Source of the DNA: Defluviicoccus sp046348835
GTDB taxonomy: Bacteria > Pseudomonadota > Alphaproteobacteria > Rhodospirillales > Defluviicoccaceae
DNA: 64,000 bases
Assembly: GCA_046348835.1 (NCBI GenBank)
Contig: JAXMDM010000004.1
Location: 124,001-188,000 of the forward strand
Direction of reading: 5' to 3'
The notes below the pieces were generated by a model. It had not been told where the DNA came from. It saw only the letters and a list, made by a program, of their open reading frames with translations, and searched no databases. The translations under genes were made by a program, and so were the position numbers. Positions 58,895 through 64,000 of this stretch are shown piece by piece. The first letter of the stretch is position 1. Each line of letters begins with the position of its first letter.

Positions 58895-59488
58895 TCAGTC
58901 GCGGAAATCGGCGCGGGTGAACAGGGCGCGCAGCCGCAACCCCTCGGCGGCGAGATTCTCCGTCGCCCCCTCCTCCCGGTCGACGATGGTGAGCACCGTC
59001 CGCACCGTCGCCCCCCGCTCCCGCACCGCGCGCACCGCCTCCAGCACCGAGCCGGCGGTGGTGGTCACGTCATCGAGGAGGACGATCGACCCGGCGGGAT
59101 CGAAGTGGCCCTCGATCCTCTTTTGCGTCCCGTGTTCCTTCACCGTCTTGCGGACGAAGAAGCCCTTGACCGGCCGTGCCGGCCAGCTCCGGCAGACGAC
59201 CGCGGCGACCAGCGGCACCGCCCCCATCTCCAGCCCGCCGATGGACTCGGCCCCCTCTTCGGTCAGCCGGTCCAGCATCTCGTCGGCGATCAGGTTGATC
59301 GTCTCCGCATCGAACATCGGCATCTTCATGTCGAAGTAGATGTCGCTGGTCCGCCCCGACGCCAGCTTGACGGCGCTGCCGGAGATCATCGCCAGCTCCC
59401 GCAGCCGGTGCAGCAGGCGCCGCCGCCGCTCCGCGCCGTTTGCATTCTCGACCGGTGCCTGCGCCGCCGCTGCCGTCGCTCCCGTCAT
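58895..59488 (-). CDS. pyrE: Orotate phosphoribosyltransferase
   Basis: 197-residue PyrE making orotidine-5'-phosphate from orotate and PRPP. Blocks are LKLASGRTSDIYFDMKMPMF-like AVKLASGRTSDIYFDMK, GLEMGAVPLVAAVV, GFFVRKTVKEHGTQKRIEG and the PRPP-binding IVLLDDVTTTAGSVLEAV, then LTIVDREEGATENLA. ATG 59488 has a weak GGGGAT upstream; extension to 59572 is possible but unsupported. Single gene, divergent from queE. Confidence 0.93.
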   Translation of the reverse strand: MTGATAAAAQAPVENANGAERRRRLLHRLRELAMISGSAVKLASGRTSDIYFDMKMPMFDAETINLIADEMLDRLTEEGAESIGGLEMGAVPLVAAVVCRSWPARPVKGFFVRKTVKEHGTQKRIEGHFDPAGSIVLLDDVTTTAGSVLEAVRAVRERGATVRTVLTIVDREEGATENLAAEGLRLRALFTRADFRD

Positions 59489-59655
59489 CTCGCGATCCCC
59501 GTTTTCAGCCGATGCTGGCGTGGGCGAGGTTATACGATATGACGGCACGTCACATCCGTCATTTGCGGCCACTTGCCGCCGTGCGCCGGCCGTTTCCCTC
59601 GCGCCCCGCCGCCGGCCGCCCTATCTTCCTCGGCGAGGAGGACGCAACGGCACCT

Positions 59656-60288
59656 ATGGGCTACGCGGTCAAGGAAATTTTCTACACCTTGCAGGGCGAG
59701 GGCGGCCAGGCCGGACGGCCGGCGGTCTTTCTGCGCTTTGCCGGCTGTAACCTGTGGACCGGTCGCGAGGCCGACCGCGCCCGGGCGCTCTGCTCCTTCT
59801 GCGATACCGACTTCGTCGGCACCGACGGCGACGGCGGCGGCCGCTTCGTCTCCGCCGACCACCTCGCCGCCCGGGTGGCGGCGGCATGGGCGGGCGATGG
59901 CGGCCGGCCGCTCGTCGTCGTCACCGGCGGCGAGCCGGCGCTGCAACTGGACCCGCCGTTGGTCGCGGCGCTGAAACAAGCCGGGTTCTCCATCGCCGTC
60001 GAGACCAACGGGACCCTGCCGCTACCCCCGGGGGTGGACTGGGTTTGCGTCAGCCCCAAGGCTGAGGCGCCGTTGCGGCTGACCAAGGGCGACGAACTGA
60101 AGCTGGTCTTTCCGCAGCCGGGCGCCCCGCCGGAGCGGTTCGCCCAGCTTCGCTTCCGTCATTTTTTCCTCCAGCCCATGGACGGGCCGGACCGGGACCG
60201 CCACACCGGGCTTGCCCTCGCCTATTGCCTCGCCCATCCGCGCTGGCGGCTGAGCCTGCAACTGCACAAGCTGCTCGGCATTCCGTGA
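59656..60288 (+). CDS. queE: 7-carboxy-7-deazaguanine synthase
   Basis: 210-residue radical-SAM enzyme of queuosine (preQ0) synthesis, converting 6-carboxytetrahydropterin to 7-carboxy-7-deazaguanine. The start YAVKEIFYTLQGEGGQAGRPAVF is family-typical. The 4Fe-4S motif is of the expanded form: Cys in FAGCNLWTG, then 14 residues on, C-S-F-C in ALCSFCDTDF (CX14CX2C), instead of the canonical CX3CX2C. Other motifs are VVTGGEPALQLD and IAVETNGT. ATG 59656 is the family start; the ribosome site GAGGAGG is 13 bases upstream. Followed by queD 24 bases later. Confidence 0.92.
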   Translation: MGYAVKEIFYTLQGEGGQAGRPAVFLRFAGCNLWTGREADRARALCSFCDTDFVGTDGDGGGRFVSADHLAARVAAAWAGDGGRPLVVVTGGEPALQLDPPLVAALKQAGFSIAVETNGTLPLPPGVDWVCVSPKAEAPLRLTKGDELKLVFPQPGAPPERFAQLRFRHFFLQPMDGPDRDRHTGLALAYCLAHPRWRLSLQLHKLLGIP

Positions 60289-60312
60289 AGATCCGGCGAT
60301 AAGGATCGGATC

Positions 60313-60669
60313 ATGAGGATCACCCAGGCTTTTCGCTTCGAGGCGGCGCACCGGCTGCCGGGGGTGCCGGCGACCCATCGCTGTCACCGGCTGCACGGCC
60401 ATTCCTACCGGGTCGAGCTGACCCTCGAGGGACCGGTCGATCCGGTGTCGGGGTTCGTCGTCGATTTTTTCGCCGTCGAGGCGGCGTTCCAACCGCTCCT
60501 CGCCCGCCTCGACCATTGGCTCCTCAACGAGGTCGAGGGGCTGGCCAACCCCACCGCCGAACTCATCGCCATCTGGATCTGGGAGCGGGCCCGACCGGCC
60601 CTGCCGCAGCTGATCCACGTCCGGGTCTTCGAGACTCCCGACTGCTGGGCCGACTATGACGGTGCGTGA
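60313..60669 (+). CDS. queD: 6-carboxy-5,6,7,8-tetrahydropterin synthase
   Basis: 118-residue PTPS-fold enzyme that makes the substrate of QueE from dihydroneopterin triphosphate. The zinc His are in FRFEAAHRL and HGHSYRVEL; the catalytic Cys is in THRCHRLHGH, and VVDFFAVEAAF, LDHWLLNE and NPTAELIAIWIW follow. It is in the same orientation as queE with 24 bases between, so the two form the preQ0 operon segment; queC and others are not present. Confidence 0.94.
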   Translation: MRITQAFRFEAAHRLPGVPATHRCHRLHGHSYRVELTLEGPVDPVSGFVVDFFAVEAAFQPLLARLDHWLLNEVEGLANPTAELIAIWIWERARPALPQLIHVRVFETPDCWADYDGA

Positions 60670-60828
60670 GCGGGGCGGCGATGGGTGCGGTCGCTGCCGG
60701 CGATTCCCCGCCTGGGGTCCACATCGGGGGCGCGCGGGGGCCGAACGACAAAAGTCGCGAATGCGCCGCAGTCGCCGCCGCCCAACCGCAACGTGCTGAT
60801 CTAAGCTATTTTTGCCCGCACGAGACGA

Positions 60829-60884
60829 GCGTCACAGCGCCGTCACCGGATCATAAGCAAAGCTTCATAACACCCCGCTAGGGT
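60829..60884 (+). promoter_or_regulatory. PhoB-box-like direct repeats with candidate -10, upstream of a small ORF
   Basis: Seven-base units recur every 11 bases: GCGTCAC (60829-60835), CCGTCAC (60840-60846), TCATAAG (60851-60857) and GCTTCAT (60862-60868), separated by four-base spacers as in Pho boxes. Ten bases after the last unit is TAGGGT (60879-60884) as possible -10. A hairpin ACACCC..GGGTGT overlaps it (60870-60886). This is in a 378-base stretch (60670-61047) between queD and the convergent pepP in which no larger gene is seen. Confidence 0.3.
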
Positions 60885-60946
60885 GTCTAGTAGCATGATC
60901 CTGCGGCCACGCGTTGCTGGTCTTTAATGGAATTGGAGAACACCCC

Positions 60947-61027
60947 ATGCACAGTCATCTCGTCGCGCTGATGCTGCTGCGGCCGGGCCGGCGCCCGGCG
61001 GTCATCCGCGGCGGCCGGCGCCGCTAG
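60947..61027 (+). CDS. Possible 26-residue small peptide
   Basis: ATG 60947 lies eight bases after TTGGAGAA. The peptide MHSHLVALMLLRPGRRPAVI ends in RGGRRR and has a hydrophobic middle with an Arg-rich tail. It follows the Pho-box-like sequence at sensible distance. Could be a leader or toxin-like small protein, or chance; the reading frame is short and no family is known. Confidence 0.3.
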   Translation: MHSHLVALMLLRPGRRPAVIRGGRRR

Positions 61028-61047
61028 TCGCATCGCCGCCGAACGGC

Positions 61048-62877
61048 TTACCCCCGCTCGAGCGGCGCGGTCGCTTCCGCCAGCCAGGCGGCGGTCGCCG
61101 CATCGACCAGGCCGGCCAGGTCCGCCGCCACCCGGGCGTGGTAGGCATCGATCCACGCCACCTCGGCCGGCGACAGCAGCGCCGCATCGATCAGCGTCCG
61201 GTCGATGGGGGCCAGGGTCAGCGTCTCCAGTCGGCGCAGCTCCAGCTCGCCGCCGGCGGGTGTCGGCGCCGCCGCCACCATCACCAGATTTTCGATGCGG
61301 ATGCCGAACGCCGCCTCCTTGTAGAATCCCGGCTCGTTGGAGACCACCATCCCGGGCTCCAGCGGAACGCGGTTGGGCAGCTTCGATATGCGCTGCGGCC
61401 CCTCGTGCACGCCGAGGAAGGCGCCCACCCCGTGGCCGGTGCCATGGTCGTAGTCCACCCCGTCGCGCCATAGCGGCAGCCGCGCCAGGGCGTCCAGTTG
61501 GCTGCCGGTGGTGCCCTTGGGAAATACCGCCGACGCCAGGGCGATGTGGCCCTTCAGCACCTGGGTGAACCGGGTCCGCATCTCGGCGCTGGGGGTGCCG
61601 ATGGCGAGGGTGCGGGTGACGTCGGTGGTGCCGTCCAGGTATTGGCCGCCGGAATCCACCAGATAGAGGCTGTCCGCTGCCAGTTGCCGGTTGGTCCTCT
61701 CGCTGACCCGATAGTGGACGATGGCGCCGTTTCCGGCGGCGGCGGAGATGGTGGGGAAGCTCGGCCCGCGGAAGTATTCGCCCTCGGCGCGAAAGGCGTC
61801 GAGCCGCTCCGCCGCCTCCATCTCGCTCACCTGGCCGGTGCCGGCAGCGGCGGAGAGCCAGGCGAGGAAGCGGACCAGCGCCGCCCCGTCGCGGCGGTGG
61901 GCGGCGCCCATGCCCGCCTGTTCGGTGGCGTTCTTGGTCGCCTTCGGCAGTTGGCACGGATCGGTGCCGAAGCCGACGTCGGCGCCGGCGGTCGTCAGCC
62001 GGCGGACGATCCATTCGGGCGTGCCTTCGGCATCGACGCGGACCTTGCGGCCGGCCGCGCCCAACTCGTCCATCACCTCGCCGATGCAGGGCGGTTCGAC
62101 GATGCGGACGTTGTCGCCGAGATGGGCGATCACCGATTCCGCCAGCTTTCGTCGATCGCAGACGAGGATCACCGATGCGTCCGCCGACAGCACGGCGAAG
62201 ACCAGCGGCAGCGGCGCATAGGGCACATCGGTGCCGCGGATGTTGAGCAGCCAGGCGATCGAGTCCGGCTGCGCCAGCACCACCGCGTCCTCGCCGCTGC
62301 GGACCAGATCCTCCGCCACCCGCCGTCGCTTGTCGGCTGCCGCCTCGCCGGCAAAGGCGGCGGCATGGACGAACAGCGGCGCCAGCGGGGGCGGCGGCCG
62401 GTCCGTCCACAGGCGATCGATGGGATTGTCGGCGACCGCCACCAGGCGGCCGCTGGCGTGCTGGGTCGCCGCCGTCAGCGCCTGAACCTGCGCCCGGGTG
62501 TGGAGCCACGGGTCGAACCCGAGCCGGCCGCGGTGGGGCAACCTACGGGCGATAAACTCGGACGGCGGCTCGTTGACGACATGGCACACGGTGAAGCCGT
62601 CGAACACCTCGTCCTTCGCCTGCACCGTATAGCGGCCGTCGACGAACAATGCCGCCTCGTCGGCCAACACGATCGCGGTACCGGCCGATCCGCTGAACCC
62701 GGTCAGCCACCGCAACCGCTCCTCGCTGGGCGCTACGTACTCGCCCTGGTGGGCATCCGTCCGCGGTACGACAAAACCGGCCAGTCGACGGCGCTTCAAT
62801 GCGCCGCGCAACCGAACGAGGCGGTCGTTCGTCGCCTCGCCGCCGCCAGACGGCAGGTCCGGCTGGATCACGTCCAT
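61048..62877 (-). CDS. pepP: Xaa-Pro aminopeptidase (M24B family)
   Basis: 609-residue aminopeptidase P-type metallopeptidase with the larger, eukaryote-like three-domain form: N-terminal domains (about 1-310, starting RLVRLRGALKRRRLAGFVVPRTDAHQGEYV) and the C-terminal pita-bread catalytic domain. Metal ligands are seen in LYLVDSGGQYLDGTTDVTRTL (two Asp), HGTGHGVGAFLGVHEGP (His), VVSNEPGFYKE (Glu) and IRIENLVMV (Glu). It removes N-terminal residues preceding proline. ATG 62877 is chosen over an upstream extension to 62952. Divergent from the small gene at 63053. Confidence 0.92.
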   Translation of the reverse strand: MDVIQPDLPSGGGEATNDRLVRLRGALKRRRLAGFVVPRTDAHQGEYVAPSEERLRWLTGFSGSAGTAIVLADEAALFVDGRYTVQAKDEVFDGFTVCHVVNEPPSEFIARRLPHRGRLGFDPWLHTRAQVQALTAATQHASGRLVAVADNPIDRLWTDRPPPPLAPLFVHAAAFAGEAAADKRRRVAEDLVRSGEDAVVLAQPDSIAWLLNIRGTDVPYAPLPLVFAVLSADASVILVCDRRKLAESVIAHLGDNVRIVEPPCIGEVMDELGAAGRKVRVDAEGTPEWIVRRLTTAGADVGFGTDPCQLPKATKNATEQAGMGAAHRRDGAALVRFLAWLSAAAGTGQVSEMEAAERLDAFRAEGEYFRGPSFPTISAAAGNGAIVHYRVSERTNRQLAADSLYLVDSGGQYLDGTTDVTRTLAIGTPSAEMRTRFTQVLKGHIALASAVFPKGTTGSQLDALARLPLWRDGVDYDHGTGHGVGAFLGVHEGPQRISKLPNRVPLEPGMVVSNEPGFYKEAAFGIRIENLVMVAAAPTPAGGELELRRLETLTLAPIDRTLIDAALLSPAEVAWIDAYHARVAADLAGLVDAATAAWLAEATAPLERG

Positions 62878-62965
62878 GGTGAAACTCCGACGCCGAGCTC
62901 GAGGCCGAAAAAAGCTATCGTAGGTTGCAACTGTTTTAATCTTATTCCGCAATACGATCGCTGCA

Positions 62966-62980
62966 CTGCGATAATCGCAG
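62966..62980. promoter_or_regulatory. 15-bp perfect palindrome, candidate operator
   Basis: CTGCGAT-A-ATCGCAG at 62966-62980 ends one base before the -35 of the following promoter, an ideal place for a dimeric regulator. It lies in the 175-base divergent region between pepP and the small gene at 63053. Confidence 0.45.
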
Positions 62981-62981
62981 T

Positions 62982-63010
62982 TTGACCCGAACCGGCTATA
63001 GACCTATGAT
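62982..63010 (+). promoter_or_regulatory. Near-consensus sigma70 promoter of the small gene at 63053
   Basis: TTGACC (62982-62987) and TATGAT (63005-63010) are 17 bases apart, one of the best promoter matches in the window. Transcription would begin near 63017, 36 bases before the ATG. Confidence 0.65.
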
Positions 63011-63052
63011 TGCACACGACAACAGTTATACACGTCCACAAGGACTGCAACG

Positions 63053-63289
63053 ATGAACAAAACGCCCGTGCTCAATTCCTCGATCTTCGCCGCTCATAAG
63101 GTGGCCCTGCCCGACGGCCGTGTCACTACCATCGATACCGTCCTCGCCGAAGCTCGCCTCGCCCGCGGCCGGGACGTGGGCAGAACCTTCGCCCGGCTGC
63201 GGGCGGTCCCCCATGTGGTGATCCAGCATCTGGCCGCTCTCTTCGCCCCGGCGCTCGGCCGGACCCGTCACCTCACCTATCTGCCCTGA
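63053..63289 (+). CDS. Small protein of unknown function (78 residues)
   Basis: 78 residues, no signal peptide: MNKTPVLNSSIFAAHKVALP, then VTTIDTVLAEARLARGRDVGRTFARLRAVPHVVIQHLAALF and a closing LGRTRHLTYLP. It looks like a small basic helical protein with a moderately hydrophobic middle. Family not recognised. Good promoter and operator-like palindrome upstream suggest regulated expression. Its stop codon lies in a 16-bp tandem repeat. Confidence 0.55.
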   Translation: MNKTPVLNSSIFAAHKVALPDGRVTTIDTVLAEARLARGRDVGRTFARLRAVPHVVIQHLAALFAPALGRTRHLTYLP

Positions 63290-63312
63290 GTGTTTTCTGC
63301 CTTGAGTGTTTC
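63281..63312. repeat. 16-bp imperfect tandem repeat across the stop codon of the small gene
   Basis: CTGCCCTGAGTGTTTT (63281-63296) is followed directly by CTGCCTTGAGTGTTTC (63297-63312), two mismatches. The TGA stop (63287-63289) is in the first unit, paralleling the rlpA case. Confidence 0.75.
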
Positions 63313-63343
63313 GCGCACCCGACCGTTCCGTCGTCCCGCCCGG

Positions 63344-63706
63344 TCACGGCGTGTTGGGAACGAAGCGGAAGCCGCGGTCGGTCATGCACCGCTGAAAGAG
63401 CGTGTCTTCGCGGTTGCTGGCCGAGTAGCGGTCCATCATCGACCGCCAGCTACCGGCCACGTCCTGGGGCTGCGACGACGACGGGCTCGGGCTGCCGAAC
63501 GGACGATCGGGCAGGGTCCGCTCGGCGTCGGCGCGGGCGGAGGCACGGCAGTCGGCCTGGGCTTGCGCCAAGGCCTCCGGATCGTCGGTCGGACCCACCC
63601 ACCGTCCGCCGGTGGAAGCGCAGCCGACACCCAGCCCGGCAACGACAAGGGCGGCCCCAATCCGGGCGACGAGTCCGCACCTCGCGCCGCCCACATACTT
63701 CGTCAT
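63344..63706 (-). CDS. Small lipoprotein
   Basis: 120 residues. Basic start and hydrophobic LVARIGAALVVAGLGVGC gives a lipobox-like GLGVGC, so probably lipid-anchored. The mature chain ASTGGRWVGPTDDPEALAQAQ has helical EALAQAQADCRASARADAE, a Ser-Pro linker and a C-terminal RCMTDRGFRFVPNTP. One Cys pair (ADC, RCM) is possible. Family not recognised; the C-terminal FxxCMxxRGF pattern is seen in several short alphaproteobacterial lipoproteins. Confidence 0.55.
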   Translation of the reverse strand: MTKYVGGARCGLVARIGAALVVAGLGVGCASTGGRWVGPTDDPEALAQAQADCRASARADAERTLPDRPFGSPSPSSSQPQDVAGSWRSMMDRYSASNREDTLFQRCMTDRGFRFVPNTP

Positions 63707-63803
63707 GATTTCTCTGCTCCCGCCCTACTGCCCCCGGCGCCGCCCGGCCAACGCCGGCGCTGGCCGTTCACCGATCCACCCTAATGGGCGCCGGAAGTCG
63801 TCG

Positions 63804-64000
63804 TCAAGATCTCGCCTCGGCTTCTAACTCTTTGTCGTCCCATCGGAATTCGGCGACGATCGGGGCGTGGAAGGACTCCGGCGAGCCGCGCACCGCGACG
63901 GCGGTGACCAACTCGTCGCCGAGCGCCTCGTTATGCACCTCGAAGCCGCGGTAACGGGCGAGGAGCGGTCGCGACACCAGGATGTGATCCAGCATCTGCG
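63804..64000 (-). CDS. C-terminus of an endonuclease/exonuclease/phosphatase family protein (truncated by window)
   Basis: Only the last 65 codons are inside the window; the gene begins beyond base 64000. MLDHILVSRPLLARYRGFEVHNEALGDELVTA and SFHAPIVAEFRWDD match the end of the EEP fold, where the catalytic D-H of LDHILVS and the DHAP-like HAPIVAEF lie; here SDHAP is SFHAP, so the Asp before the His is replaced by Phe. Substrate cannot be told; members act on DNA, phospholipids or phosphoinositides. Confidence 0.6.
   Translation of the reverse strand, partial: QMLDHILVSRPLLARYRGFEVHNEALGDELVTAVAVRGSPESFHAPIVAEFRWDDKELEAEARS

Noticed and set aside
60887..62509. - strand 540-codon frame overlapping pepP
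   Set aside because: It is Arg/Gly/Pro-rich, in a different frame from the conserved M24 peptidase on the same strand, and has no recognisable domain.

Overview
The window is a 64 kb high-GC chromosomal segment of an alphaproteobacterium, most likely of the Rhodospirillales. The gene families support this: a CcrM-type GANTC methylase next to rnhB, a MucR-type regulator, DUF4170, an olsB-olsA-like ornithine-lipid pair, glnK-amtB, a PduO-type adenosyltransferase beside a twin-transmembrane protein, and ccr/mcd/ecm of the ethylmalonyl-CoA (EMC) pathway. A genus cannot be fixed from sequence alone. The mixture of EMC genes with 3-hydroxypropionate-bicycle-type CoA-transferases would suit a storage-polymer-forming, acetate/propionate-handling organism. 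I found no rRNA, tRNA, CRISPR array, transposase or prophage block.

Layout: 0-2.6 kb, FkbM methyltransferase, RlpA and galE. 2.8-7.8 kb, a CoA-transferase module: a tandem pair resembling SmtB/SmtA, a DUF72 protein, and a likely mesaconyl-CoA C1-C4 CoA transferase (2-methylfumaryl-CoA isomerase). 8-10 kb, a DUF4239 membrane protein and a GluR0-like ligand-gated K+ channel. 10-11.9 kb, eroded sequence, then a solitary AIPR-domain (abortive-infection type) gene with its own promoter and terminator. 11.9-18.2 kb, SpoT, AmtB-GlnK, a ubiquinone hydroxylase and a Cys-rich lipoprotein. 18.2-19 kb, an AbrB-like protein and HicBA. 19-25.7 kb, a complete six-gene ebo cluster, eboA-B-F rightward and eboD-E-C leftward, converging, with a GAF-domain gene just upstream of the leftward arm. 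26-30 kb, MucR, DUF4170, a HEAT-repeat protein, a GH108-like protein and MtnP. 30-35 kb, cobalamin genes (cobK, cbiD, cobB) with a TauE-like/Sco1 copper pair between them. 35-43 kb, housekeeping: YcgN, DapA-like, YgjP-like, Fba, EVE, YciI, RnhB, CcrM, PlsC/OlsA, OlsB.

43-58 kb is the EMC and CoA-metabolism region: hbd-etfA-etfB, an SDR, a beta-propeller protein, a cobalamin adenosyltransferase, a twin-TM protein, acetolactate decarboxylase, mcd, ccr, and divergently ecm-meaB. Ccr makes ethylmalonyl-CoA, Ecm (a B12 enzyme protected by MeaB and supplied by the adenosyltransferase and cob/cbi genes) makes methylsuccinyl-CoA, and Mcd oxidises it to mesaconyl-C1-CoA, passing electrons to ETF. The isomerase at 6.5 kb could move that mesaconyl-CoA toward C4-CoA/citramalyl-CoA. 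58-64 kb holds small periplasmic proteins and lipoproteins, pyrE, queE-queD, an M24 aminopeptidase P, small unknown genes, and the end of an EEP-family nuclease or phosphatase running off the right edge.

Most notable: Ccr carries a C-terminal CBS-domain pair (possible built-in adenylate sensing); the ebo cluster is complete but split into two converging arms; SmtAB/Mct-like genes occur in an EMC-pathway organism; the GluR0-like channel sits beside DUF4239; and the AIPR gene looks like a self-contained defence cassette.
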